Shown in pieces: positions 23,526 through 31,317 of a DNA stretch of 44,071 bases (position 1 is its first letter; each line of letters opens with the position of its first letter). The notes below the pieces were generated by a model. It did not search any database, was not told the DNA's origin, and saw only the letters and a list, made by a program, of their open reading frames with translations. Position numbers and translations under genes: made by a program. This stretch comes from an uncultured bacterium (GTDB lineage Bacteria > Zixibacteria > MSB-5A5 > CAIYYT01): positions 1 through 44,071 of the forward strand of contig CAIVAP010000030.1 in assembly GCA_903903945.1 (NCBI GenBank). Reading direction: 5' to 3'.

Positions 23526-23892
23526 AGAATTCCTTTTCAAGGTGTGCAGGCGCGATTCGTTGCGCCGAAACTGAGATGCATGCGGGGTGTTCAGCAATTG
23601 GACACTCGGTGCTGGCATCTATCGGCGTCTTACTATATAATTTCGTGTCCCTAGCGGGTGAGCTGAATAAAAACGACAATCATAGCGGCGTTGGCTGCCA
23701 AAGACTTCAGAAGGAGGGGGAAGTTGCCGAAGAGATACATGACTGAAGAAGGGGAGCAACCAGGAGGGCCGAAATGCACAGATTTGTCTGGGTGTGGAAA
23801 TCACACCCATAGGAATCTGTTCTGCAGTCGCCCGAGCGGTTGATACCCTTGTCAATCTCGCGAGACGCTCGTAGAAAGAGGTATGGCGTATC
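23526..23892. other. Intergenic region without recognised feature
   Basis: No convincing gene, promoter pair or repeat was found; a 96-codon minus frame here has no recognisable motif. It presumably contains the promoter of the HPt/receiver unit. Confidence 0.4.
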
Positions 23893-24288
23893 ATGTCATC
23901 TGAAGGCACTGAAGCGAGCGGGGCTAAAACGACTAGTAACAGTGTCGAAACATTCGATTACGTTAAGGCACTGGATCTGACGGAAGGCGACGAGGACCTG
24001 CTGCGGGAATTGATCGGGCTGTTCAAAGAGGAAAGCACCGAGTTGATGGGGCACTTGGAGTCTGCGGTCGCATCAGGTGATTGCGACTCCGTTCGCAAAG
24101 CTGCACACAGACTGAAGGGGGCTTCCGCAACTGTCGGTGGCGTGAAGATAGCTGCCACCGCGCGAATGCTGGAGACTATGGGAGCAACGAAGACACTCAC
24201 CGATGCCGACGGCATTTTGGCTCAACTGCATGGGTTGATTGGGGAGTACGATCGGGCGACTGATTTTTCCGGAAAGGAGCCGCAATAA
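23893..24288 (+). CDS. HPt-domain histidine phosphotransfer protein
   Basis: A 131-residue protein. The HPt helix bundle spans about residues 22-120, with ELIGLFKEESTELMGHLESAV before the phosphorylated His in KAAHRLKGASATVGGVKIA. No kinase or receiver domain is attached, so it acts as a soluble phosphorelay intermediate. Its TAA overlaps the ATG of the following receiver gene by one base (TAATG), implying coupled translation and a direct HPt-receiver exchange. No histidine kinase lies next to it. Confidence 0.92.
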   Translation: MSSEGTEASGAKTTSNSVETFDYVKALDLTEGDEDLLRELIGLFKEESTELMGHLESAVASGDCDSVRKAAHRLKGASATVGGVKIAATARMLETMGATKTLTDADGILAQLHGLIGEYDRATDFSGKEPQ

Positions 24289-24746
24289 TGCCGATTATCG
24301 TTGTGGACGATGAACCGACATCACGTCGGTTGATGGGCGCTATCCTCAGAAAGCATAACTTCGAAGTTGTCGAGTTCGGTTCCGGCAAGGAAGCCGTTGA
24401 TTTTCTGCAGGGACACGGTCCAGTAACGATGATTGTGTCGGACGTCCTGATGCCCGAAATGGATGGTTTTGACATGCTCCGCTTTCTCAAGGCGGACGAG
24501 CGTTTCAAACGGGTTCCGGTCATTTTGGTTACATCTCTCAGCGATACCGAGTCGGTTTTGAAAGGCATAGAGCTGGGCGCACAGGATTATGTGACGAAAC
24601 CGGTCTCGGGGGCCATTCTTGTGTCCAAGATCAAGCGGATTCTGTCGCCGAAAAACCTCGTGTCCTGGTGGTGGAGAGTGAAGCGGCGATGCGCAATGCG
24701 ATTGTCCAGATCGTCGAGCGGGTCGGCTATGCAGCTTTGGATGTAA
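24288..24746 (+). CDS. Response regulator receiver protein; C-terminus out of frame
   Basis: A 152-residue frame. Residues 1-120 are a complete receiver domain: acidic pocket VVDDEP, phosphoacceptor in MIVSDVLMPEMDGF, switch Thr in VILVTSLSD and Lys in DYVTKPVSG. After KIKRILSPKN the frame yields WWWRVKRRCAMRL, not receiver-like, while a shift of one base restores PRVLVVESEAAMR and a second receiver domain. I read this as one double-receiver gene interrupted by a frame change at the AAAAA run near 24650-24655, or two overlapping genes. Partner of the HPt protein upstream. Confidence 0.82.
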   Translation: MPIIVVDDEPTSRRLMGAILRKHNFEVVEFGSGKEAVDFLQGHGPVTMIVSDVLMPEMDGFDMLRFLKADERFKRVPVILVTSLSDTESVLKGIELGAQDYVTKPVSGAILVSKIKRILSPKNLVSWWWRVKRRCAMRLSRSSSGSAMQLWM

Positions 24747-25018
24747 GGAGTGGTGAAGAAGCACTGATATTGCTGCGGTCAAATCAGGTTGCGGCGGTCA
24801 TCTCCGACTCCAAGCTGGACGGAATGACCGGGATCGAGCTGCTGAAGGCGGTAAAGAAGGATTATCCCCGTTTGCCAATGATTCTGATGACAGGTTCATC
24901 CGTAGCATTCAGCGCGCGCCAAGTCTTGTTAGCGGGAGCCGACGATTACATCACCAAGCCTTTTCACAATGTAGAGATCATCCGCAAGCTGCGCGGTTTG
25001 ACAGGGCAAACGGCATAG
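24668..25018 (+). CDS. Second receiver domain, in shifted frame after the first
   Basis: A 116-residue frame from a GTG at 24668; receiver homology starts slightly before it (RVLVVESEAAMRNAIVQIV). The phosphoacceptor Asp is in AVISDSKLDGMTG, switch Thr in MILMTGSS and Lys in DDYITKPFHN. The acidic pair is VVESE rather than DD/DE, so metal binding may be weaker. No output domain is attached. Without its own SD, independent translation is doubtful; it most likely belongs to the preceding gene. Confidence 0.75.
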   Translation: MVESEAAMRNAIVQIVERVGYAALDVRSGEEALILLRSNQVAAVISDSKLDGMTGIELLKAVKKDYPRLPMILMTGSSVAFSARQVLLAGADDYITKPFHNVEIIRKLRGLTGQTA

Positions 25019-25026
25019 GGCATCCG

Positions 25027-25578
25027 TCAGGATGCAATCACCAGCAATCTAGCCAGCGTCGTGACAGTTCGCTCAATGGCTGAGACGTCCAAGTCGGTGT
25101 CCGGACCGATGTCGCGCGCCAACTCCAATCCCCCCTCATGAAACCTGACAAAGACAAAAGGCAAAAGCGACCGAATCAACTCCTGTACTTCGGTCTTTCG
25201 AAGCTGTTCACTCTTGTCTTTGGCATCAGTATTGGTAGAAAAATGGCGGTCAAATTCGGGGTTGTGAGAGCGCACCTCGCCATCGATACCCAAGAGCGCC
25301 TCTATCCGATCGACAAGACCTCGCGGATAGAGCGTAAACTCAGCCGGTGTGTGACCGATGGCGTAAATGTGAAGTTGATGCTCCCTGGACAACTCGATGA
25401 AAAAAGGCTTGTCTTCTGCGGTAAATCGCAGGGATGGTGAAGCGGGACCGATGTAGTCTCCCGCCCCGTAGGCCGACGATGCCTCCTCTGACGGTTGGAT
25501 GATTTCGCCGCCGTGCTTTTGCTGGAGCTCGTGCAGCAGTAGCTCGTATGGTCGACGCCAAGCTGTGGATGGACTCAT
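25027..25578 (-). CDS. Protein of unknown function
   Basis: A 183-residue protein that I do not recognise. It starts MSPSTAWRRPYELLLHELQQKHGGEI, has a central LRFTAEDKPFFIELSREHQLHIYAIGHTPAEFTLYPRGLVDRIEALLG, a charged linker (about 118-128), and a C-terminal helical part LIRSLLPFVFVRFHEGGLELARDIGPDTDLD. No signal peptide or membrane segment is seen. A nonsense-mutated fragment of a paralogue lies at 22571-22690, so this is a multicopy family in the genome. Convergent with the receiver gene, separated by 8 bases; a small GCATCC/GGATGC hairpin (25020-25035) sits at the junction. Confidence 0.7.
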   Translation of the reverse strand: MSPSTAWRRPYELLLHELQQKHGGEIIQPSEEASSAYGAGDYIGPASPSLRFTAEDKPFFIELSREHQLHIYAIGHTPAEFTLYPRGLVDRIEALLGIDGEVRSHNPEFDRHFSTNTDAKDKSEQLRKTEVQELIRSLLPFVFVRFHEGGLELARDIGPDTDLDVSAIERTVTTLARLLVIAS

Positions 25579-25894
25579 ACCAAAACCCTTTCTCAGGAAC
25601 AGGTCAATATGTCAGGAGCCTCTGCCTGCTGAAGTGGCTATGTCGTTGCTCCAGTAGTTAATACGAGGAAAGGGGTGAAGATGTTCAAGAGAGTGTGGGC
25701 GGGAATGACAATCCTATGCGTCTGGGGCTTCATTTGCTCGCCGCAGGAAGGACAGGGGAAGTGGAGGTGGGTGGTGTTGGTCATTGTGTTCTGTCGTTCA
25801 ATTTCACCCACAGCAAGCTGTGGGGTACCGGGTGGTGGCTCGTTCAGGTTGACCGTAGAAAGACATTAAACCGCTTCGATTTTGATTTACGGAA
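25579..25894. other. Intergenic region with two palindromic repeats and a doubtful short ORF
   Basis: It holds a family-2 palindrome (25806-25829) and a degenerate family-1 palindrome (25865-25886). A short frame at 25681-25869 has a good SD (AAAGGGGTGAAG) and a signal-peptide-like start MFKRVWAGMTILCVWGFICS, but then runs into the repeats. It could be the stump of a lost secreted-protein gene. Confidence 0.4.
25806..25829. repeat. Short palindromic repeat, family 2 (copy 2 of 3, variant)
   Basis: ACCCACAGC-aa-GCTGTGGGG followed by TACCGGGTGG. It shares the downstream CCGGGTGG with the copy at 26900-26923, so these two copies bracket the TIR gene in the same orientation. Confidence 0.6.
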
Positions 25895-26869
25895 CTACAC
25901 AGTGAATAGCTTGGCCTCCTTCAGTTCGGTTTCAATGTCCTTGAAGCATTCACTGATGGTCGTAGTGAAACGCTTCTGCATTACTCCGCCAAAATCGGAG
26001 AACGCTCTATCGTTCGTGTCGCGTTGTCTGAGAATCATGACCTTCCCGCGGCCAAGATACGCGCAGAACCAACCTAATTCAAAAAGTACGTTTGGTCTGA
26101 CCTGCAAATAGGTCTCTCGGTCATTGGTGACCTGATCGTCAGGGGTGAAAATTGCAATTGCATATGAACAGGCTGGCGCATATTTCTCGAATTTCTCTAC
26201 AAGTGTAGGAGCACCGCCATCGGCCATCTCTCCGAGCACCACCGGCTTAAGTCGAAAATCATCCCTGATAATTTTTTCCAGTTCCCTCCACCTAGCCTCG
26301 TCATGGCCGTGAATGATGAATACGCTGGCGGTCGGCTGTGGAGCGCAACTGACAACCAAGCCGGTCTCGGTAAGGTAGCGCTTCGAGTGCTTCAGAGCAC
26401 GAATGTCACCATCCAGATCTGAAATCACACCAAGCTGTTCTTCATGTAGTTCTATCATCTGCTCAATCGCCCGGTAGTCGATTCCTGCCTGCCGTAGTTC
26501 TTTGTGCAAGAACGTCCGGCAATCCTCGATGAGTTGCTTGTCCGTGGGAATCCAGTCCTTGTATGACTCTAACTTCTCGATGTATGCTTTGATGCGAGGA
26601 CAAAGCTCCACGTGGTTGATGAGCGTGAGCTGTGCAGCAAGTGTTACTGCAGTATCTCTTCCCTCACCATACAATTTCTCGACCGTCCATTCAAATTCTG
26701 CGTTTTTCAACTCATGTACAGTGCTGGACAGCCCATTATTGTTCCAGAGGTTAGGCCATGTCTCTAAGTTATTCCGTTTGAAGTACTTTACCAACTCATA
26801 CAAATGCGTTACGGTATTGGCGACATCTTGAAGGTCCGGCCTAATCGCTATAGTATCTTCTTCTATCAT
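25895..26869 (-). CDS. CAP12/Pycsar-effector-type TIR-domain protein
   Basis: A 324-residue protein. Residues 1-175 are a mostly helical N-terminal region without known motif. Residues about 180-305 match the predicted nucleotide-binding TIR-like family (PF10137): SVFIIHGHDEARWRELEKII, KPVVLGEMADGGAPTLVEKFE, YAIAIFTPDD and RPNVLFELGWFCAYLGRGKV. Glu264 in VLFELGWF is the likely NADase catalytic Glu. Such domains act as NAD-degrading effectors in Pycsar and CBASS-type phage defence. I start at ATG 26869, with GGAGGG 12 bases upstream; a longer frame to 26956 would include a palindromic repeat. It is probably co-transcribed with the membrane protein upstream. No nucleotide cyclase gene is visible. 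Confidence 0.85.
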   Translation of the reverse strand: MIEEDTIAIRPDLQDVANTVTHLYELVKYFKRNNLETWPNLWNNNGLSSTVHELKNAEFEWTVEKLYGEGRDTAVTLAAQLTLINHVELCPRIKAYIEKLESYKDWIPTDKQLIEDCRTFLHKELRQAGIDYRAIEQMIELHEEQLGVISDLDGDIRALKHSKRYLTETGLVVSCAPQPTASVFIIHGHDEARWRELEKIIRDDFRLKPVVLGEMADGGAPTLVEKFEKYAPACSYAIAIFTPDDQVTNDRETYLQVRPNVLFELGWFCAYLGRGKVMILRQRDTNDRAFSDFGGVMQKRFTTTISECFKDIETELKEAKLFTV

Positions 26870-26899
26870 CTTGAGCGAATCCCTCCATGAATCAAGCAA

Positions 26900-26923
26900 A
26901 CCCACCGCAAGCGGTGGGGCACC
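26900..26923. repeat. Short palindromic repeat, family 2 (copy 3 of 3)
   Basis: ACCCACCGC-aa-GCGGTGGGG-CACC, followed by GGGTGG; the 24-bp element matches 10070-10093. It lies in the 61-bp gap between the membrane protein gene and the TIR gene. Confidence 0.7.
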
Positions 26924-26930
26924 GGGTGGC

Positions 26931-27758
26931 TTACGGGCCCTTCTCGAGAAGAGCACGTGCTACATATGGCAGATCTTTGTATTCCTTGTCGAGAAGGTGA
27001 GGCATTCGAATATGCATCATAGACCGCCTGTATTTACCGCCTGCTCGGCTGGTGGTAGAGATGGCAAAGCGCGCGGAGGCATCTGAAAGAACAGGAATGG
27101 TCCGAAGATAATCCGCGGCGTCATAAGCGCGCAAGAAAGCAATGGCATCATTTGTCAGATGAGTCACATTGGGGATCAAAGTGATCGTTCGATTGCTTTG
27201 CTCGTCGTATGAGTAAAACGACTGCTCTCTGATCAAACCGAGATCACCGCGGTAAACCGCAAGTTCTCGCATTGGAATGCCGTCGGCTCCCCCAATCACT
27301 TCCATTGCGGCTGGCTCGGGGGCTCTCGCCGAACCGAGAACAGAAATCAGGGTTTGGCGTATTGCCTCAAAGACCATTAGAGCGTTAGGCGCCTCTCTTA
27401 TCCGATAGCAGCCAGTGGCATAGCCTGTGACCATAGCAGTTACCGTTGTTGCCCCATCGGGCGTTGCCATAGTCCTGAGTTCGAGATCGAGACCCTCGCC
27501 CACATCTAGGGTCAAGTCGGGACCAACGGCACGTGCGCTGACAATTGGCTGGACCCCTTGTGACGTCCCATTACCGGAGTCTTCTCTTTGCCTGTAGACC
27601 TCTGCAAGCACGCGAGTGAGGATCTCCTGGATTTGCTCAGGTTTCTCCTTGTAACGCCGCAAATCCTCGTATACTTGGTAAACAGCATGCAGTACTAGCA
27701 GAACCGCCGTTACAAGCACGACTGTCCTTGTGGCGTGAAAGACTTTTTTTATCTCCAT
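26931..27758 (-). CDS. Membrane-anchored protein with divergent OmpA-like C-terminal region
   Basis: A 275-residue protein; the ATG at 27758 follows GGGAGCTATA. One transmembrane helix (about residues 10-30, RTVVLVTAVLLVLHAVY) precedes a charged helix (31-58) and a soluble domain. The end resembles the OmpA/MotB peptidoglycan-binding fold only loosely: EVIGGADGIPM in place of the GHTD strand, HLTNDAIAFLRAYDAADYL like the N-x-x-L-x-x-x-RA helix, and AISTTSRAGGKYRRSMMHI like the G-E...NRRV ending. It lies immediately upstream of the TIR gene on the same strand. A membrane- or wall-anchored sensor partner for the TIR protein is a speculation; I do not recognise a named family. Confidence 0.72.
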   Translation of the reverse strand: MEIKKVFHATRTVVLVTAVLLVLHAVYQVYEDLRRYKEKPEQIQEILTRVLAEVYRQREDSGNGTSQGVQPIVSARAVGPDLTLDVGEGLDLELRTMATPDGATTVTAMVTGYATGCYRIREAPNALMVFEAIRQTLISVLGSARAPEPAAMEVIGGADGIPMRELAVYRGDLGLIREQSFYSYDEQSNRTITLIPNVTHLTNDAIAFLRAYDAADYLRTIPVLSDASARFAISTTSRAGGKYRRSMMHIRMPHLLDKEYKDLPYVARALLEKGP

Positions 27759-27805
27759 TATAGCTCCCTGTTCAAGCCGCCTACAGGCTCTATGAGTTCG
27801 AACCA

Positions 27806-27843
27806 CGATCTGGTCAGATCGGACAACGAGACCTCTCGTGTCC
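27806..27843 (-). promoter_or_regulatory. Two adjacent operator-like palindromes upstream of the TM/TIR unit
   Basis: Palindrome 1 is CGATCTG-gt-CAGATCG (27806-27821). Palindrome 2 is ACGAGA-cc-TCTCGT (27826-27839), extended by GGAC/GTCC. Each has a two-base centre, more like DNA operators than RNA hairpins. They lie about 50-85 bases before the first gene. Confidence 0.45.
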
Positions 27844-27907
27844 CTTTACCTGCAATCGCTTGCCTGCCATAATCCTCTGATTTCTTGACGGATTCCATAA
27901 GATTCGA

Positions 27908-29038
27908 TCATCCGCCCAGCGCCTTCCTCGTGAACTTGCCGCGCAATTCGGTGATGACAAATTCGCCGTCTTTGCGGATCAGGCGGTTGTCGAACCAGAT
28001 TTCGCCGCCGCCGTAGTCTTTGCGCTGGATCAGCACCAAATCCCAGTGGATTGCCGACTGGTTGCCGTTGGGGGCTTCGTCATAGCATTGTCCCGGAGTC
28101 AGGTGAATCGAGCCGTCAATCTTTTCGTCAAAGAGGGTGTCCTTCATCGGCTCCTTGACCATCGGGTTGACACCAATCGCAAACTCGCCAATGTAGCGGG
28201 CGCCGGCGTCGGTGTCGAGCAGGCGATCCATTTTCTTCTGGTCGACCGAATTGGTGGCTTTGACGATCTTGCCGTTCTTGAACTCGAAACGGATGTTCTC
28301 AAAGACGGTGCCTTCTTCGAGCGAAGGAGTGTTATAGGCAATCACGCCGTTGATCGAGTTGCGCACCGGAGCAGTGTAAACCTCGCCATCGGGGATGTTG
28401 AGACGGCCGTCGCACTTGACTGGCGGGATGCCTTTGATCGAGAAAGTCAGATCTGTCTCGCCGGGGCCTTTGATACAAACCTTGTCGGTCTTCGACATCA
28501 GCTTGACGAGTGGGTCCATAGCTTTCGACATCTTGGCGTAGTCGATGCAGCAAACATCATAGTAGTATCTCTCGAATTGCTCCTGCGATTGTTGCGCCAG
28601 TTGCGCCATGGCGTCATTGGGGAACCGAAGCACAACCCATTTGGTGCGTTTGACGCGTTGTTCGAGATGCACCGGTTTGTAGTAAAGGGAATTCCAAAGA
28701 TTCATTTTCGAACCGGGGATGTCCGTCAAATCAAATGGATTGCTCGAACCACGGATGCCGATATAAGCTTGCGTCTGTTTCATCATCGAGAGATGGAACT
28801 TGGCGAACCCCTTGATCTGTTCCTCGGTGTTCGTCAGCAGGAACTGGCGGATGATCGATTCATCATTGTAGTACCAGAACGGGATGCCGCCGACTTTGGT
28901 GACTTTGCGGATGACGGCTTTGCCCAATTCGATAGTGGGGATGCCTTTCATTTCGACGTAGACAAGCTCCCCCTTCTGGACGCGGCAGGAATAATTAACC
29001 AGAATGTCGGCGAGTTTGTCGTTGCGGGGATCAATCAC
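27908..29038 (-). CDS. M29-family (AmpS/AmpT-like) metallo-aminopeptidase
   Basis: A 376-residue protein. The GTG start at 29038 has AGGAGG six bases upstream. The N-terminal part (MIDPRNDKLADILVNYSCRVQKGELVYVE) and the catalytic half match thermophilic M29 aminopeptidases. Metal-ligand candidates are the Glu residues in LEEGTVFENIRFEF and ARYIGEFAIGVNP, the His in DGSIHLTPG, the following Tyr, and the His/Asp pair in SAIHWDLV. The enzyme removes N-terminal amino acids from peptides in the cytoplasm. A long open frame exists on the opposite strand (28046-29125) but is a codon-bias shadow. A TATAAT lies on the minus strand at 29105-29110, without a good -35. Confidence 0.92.
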   Translation of the reverse strand: MIDPRNDKLADILVNYSCRVQKGELVYVEMKGIPTIELGKAVIRKVTKVGGIPFWYYNDESIIRQFLLTNTEEQIKGFAKFHLSMMKQTQAYIGIRGSSNPFDLTDIPGSKMNLWNSLYYKPVHLEQRVKRTKWVVLRFPNDAMAQLAQQSQEQFERYYYDVCCIDYAKMSKAMDPLVKLMSKTDKVCIKGPGETDLTFSIKGIPPVKCDGRLNIPDGEVYTAPVRNSINGVIAYNTPSLEEGTVFENIRFEFKNGKIVKATNSVDQKKMDRLLDTDAGARYIGEFAIGVNPMVKEPMKDTLFDEKIDGSIHLTPGQCYDEAPNGNQSAIHWDLVLIQRKDYGGGEIWFDNRLIRKDGEFVITELRGKFTRKALGG

Positions 29039-29181
29039 GGAATACCTCCTGAATGGACAAGAATCTCTTACGCAGTAAATAACTGGGAAGAGGGACAGAA
29101 ATCAATTATAATCTCCGCATGTTGAGACTTGGAAACATTCGCGTGTGGTCAACGTGATGCCGTCCCATGAGGTGGGTCGCA

Positions 29182-29335
29182 GAGACACCAGAACGAGGAG
29201 AGGTTATTCCCCCTTATTAAAGGGGGATTTAGGGGGTTGTCTTCATTCTTGGTGGATAGGCGATTACAACCCCCTTGGTCCCCCTTTGCTAAGGGGGAAA
29301 ATCAACTTACTCCTTGTGCATTTCACAAAATCCAG
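29182..29335. repeat. Interspersed CCCCCTT/AAGGGGG repeat (copy C, full length)
   Basis: About 154 bp, matching 18765-18919 over its whole length with scattered substitutions, including GAACGAGGAGAGGTTATT at one end and AAAATCAACTTACTCC plus CATTTCAC at the other. It covers the region where the next gene's start would be expected. Confidence 0.88.
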
Positions 29336-30995
29336 CTTCTCGAACAGTCTCGCGTTGGCAGCTGTAACACTCATGCTGCTATTCGTGGCCTGCGCCAAGG
29401 ACTTGGCGCCGCCGGGAGGGCCGCCGGACACCAAGCCGCCGACGATACTGGCGACTTCGCCGGTGGAGGGGGACACTTTGATTCCGGTAGATGCCAACAT
29501 CCGGATCATGTTCTCGGAACGGATTTTGGCGAAGGCGGCCGCAGGCGCTCTGTTCATCTCGCCACCGCTCAAGGCCGAGCCGCGTGTCAAGGCCAAGGGC
29601 GCTATGCTGATCGTTGATCCCGCCGTGAATTTCGAGCCGGACAAGACCTATGTCGTGACAATCGGCGCGTCCTTGACCGATTTAGTCGGCAACCGTATGA
29701 CGAGTTCCACGGCGTTCGCGTTTTCCACGGGGAGTCATATCGACTCGGCAACGGTACGAGGTATCGTTTACAATCAATTCCGTCCGGAGCCGAATTTCAG
29801 AGTGTTTGCGTATGAAATGAAACCATGGTTGTACGATTCACTTTTTGCTGTCGTGCCGGACTACATCACCGAGACCGGCAAAGATGGCCATTTCGAATTC
29901 AAGTACATGCGACCGGGTGAATATCTGGTTCTCGGTGTGGAAGACAAAGACCGCGACAACAAAATCAACGGTGAGTCGGAGCGGGTCGCGCTGCCGAATT
30001 CGACTGCTATCGCTAAGAAGATCACGGAACCGGCGGCAGAATATTCCCTCTATGTCAGCCGGTACGATTCACTCAACTTTGCGCTGGCCAACTGTCGTGG
30101 TATTGCCGGCGCGGTGACGATGGAGTTTTCCGGCGGCAAGTTGGATGCGGCGACAATCGATCCCGATTCGATCAGAATCAGCCCTCGCAGCGGAGAGATA
30201 TTCGCGCCAAAGACGATGTCGGCGTTTGAGCAGGAATCGGGCAAGCTGCATTTCTGGAGTGATCGTTTGCTGCCCGACTCATCGTTTCACATAAAAGTCA
30301 GCGGACTGCATAGCATGGAAGGGCGGCACCTGGATGGCGATACGGCAGCGTGTGACGTGCGTTTGCGGGAAGTTGATGACACAAAACCAACGGTCATATC
30401 GCGCTCGCCGGCAGCCGATCGGTTTCTGATGCTGCCATCGGAGACTTTGAGAGTAATCTATTCCGAACCGATGACAATACAGACCGGCGCGGCCAAGATT
30501 GTGGTTGATTCAACGCTATCGATTGATGTACGAACAGTCGCCGGCCTCGGAACCGAGTATCGCTTTGTTCCCGACGACAGTTTGCCGGCAAATCGACGAC
30601 TGAAGTTTGTTATGTATAATCGCATGCTGACTGATCTGTATGGCAACTCACCGGCAGACTCATTGTTCCAATTCGATTTTACGGTTACGAGTCCTGACTC
30701 ACTTGGACTCCTGACGGGGACGATCGAGAGTAATGACACGGTAACGTTCTTGCTGCAGGGTCTCTCCAGGAAAATGAAATACTCATTCTCGCACAGCGGT
30801 ACAGAGCATTATCGTTGGCAGTTGTATCCCGACAGTTACACGCTCTACGCCTTTGCCGACCAGAATCGCAATCGCCGCTGGGATTTGGGCACGTTGGCGC
30901 CGTTGTCATTTGCGGAGCGAGGTTGGATTGTGGCGGATACGATCAAAATCAGAGCCAGATTCGAGCGCGAGGGATTCGATCTCAACTTGAAGTAG
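29316..30995 (+). CDS. Lipoprotein with SbsA/Big_5 Ig-like domains
   Basis: About 559 residues from the GTG at 29316, giving the lipoprotein signal SLALAAVTLMLLFVAC with the lipobox Cys; the frame is open back to 29145. After Cys comes AKDLAPPGGPPDTKPPTI, the standard start of this FCB-group family. Ig-like Big_5 domains follow (SPVEGDTLIPVDANIRIMFS; SPAADRFLMLPSETLRVIYS), separated by a carboxypeptidase-regulatory-like segment (GKDGHFEFKYMRPGEYLVLG) and an EF-hand-like DKDRDNKINGESE. A surface or periplasmic structural lipoprotein is likely. The true start is unclear because the interspersed repeat occupies the 5' end and no SD is suitably placed. Confidence 0.85.
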   Translation: MHFTKSSFSNSLALAAVTLMLLFVACAKDLAPPGGPPDTKPPTILATSPVEGDTLIPVDANIRIMFSERILAKAAAGALFISPPLKAEPRVKAKGAMLIVDPAVNFEPDKTYVVTIGASLTDLVGNRMTSSTAFAFSTGSHIDSATVRGIVYNQFRPEPNFRVFAYEMKPWLYDSLFAVVPDYITETGKDGHFEFKYMRPGEYLVLGVEDKDRDNKINGESERVALPNSTAIAKKITEPAAEYSLYVSRYDSLNFALANCRGIAGAVTMEFSGGKLDAATIDPDSIRISPRSGEIFAPKTMSAFEQESGKLHFWSDRLLPDSSFHIKVSGLHSMEGRHLDGDTAACDVRLREVDDTKPTVISRSPAADRFLMLPSETLRVIYSEPMTIQTGAAKIVVDSTLSIDVRTVAGLGTEYRFVPDDSLPANRRLKFVMYNRMLTDLYGNSPADSLFQFDFTVTSPDSLGLLTGTIESNDTVTFLLQGLSRKMKYSFSHSGTEHYRWQLYPDSYTLYAFADQNRNRRWDLGTLAPLSFAERGWIVADTIKIRARFEREGFDLNLK

Positions 30996-31243
30996 CAGGG
31001 GTTACGATATGTTTGAAGGATTAGGACTGCCAGTCCCATAACCAGCATTGTCTATCTACGAAGGGATGAGACGGGGTAACCGCTACAGCGACAGGTTGTT
31101 GCAGGAAGGGAATTGGGAGTTGCTCCGACACGTCACAAGGGTTGCAAAAGGAAGCCGTTCTCAGTCAAGGAGAGCGTTTATGACAGTAGCCTTGACAGGC
31201 GGTACGCTCTGGGAGCGAGTGCTGATCGCAGAGATATAAAGCG
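30996..31243. other. Intergenic region upstream of the large operon
   Basis: No supported gene. A 19-codon frame at 31180-31239 has a good SD (AAGGAGAG) but no recognisable product. Confidence 0.4.
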
Positions 31244-31271
31244 TTGACAAGTTCGTTTAACCGTGTATAAT
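31244..31271 (+). promoter_or_regulatory. Consensus sigma-70 promoter before the surface-protein/signalling operon
   Basis: TTGACA (31244-31249), 16-bp spacer, TATAAT (31266-31271). Both hexamers are perfect. The predicted start is near 31278, about 40 bases before the first ATG. Confidence 0.82.
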
Positions 31272-31317
31272 TCGTACGTCTTATTGGAAATTGTCACTGT
31301 TGACACTCAATGACATC

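Noticed and set aside
27789..27800. GAGTTCGAACC, resembling a tRNA T-arm
   Set aside because: No matching acceptor stem, D-arm or anticodon arm could be formed around it.
28046..29125. 359-codon open frame antisense to the M29 aminopeptidase gene
   Set aside because: It mirrors a gene with clear family motifs, has no recognisable domain of its own and no SD; it is a codon-composition shadow.
31180..31239. 19-codon frame with a good SD upstream of the large operon promoter
   Set aside because: Too short to support without conservation and no recognisable leader-peptide features such as a codon run before a hairpin.
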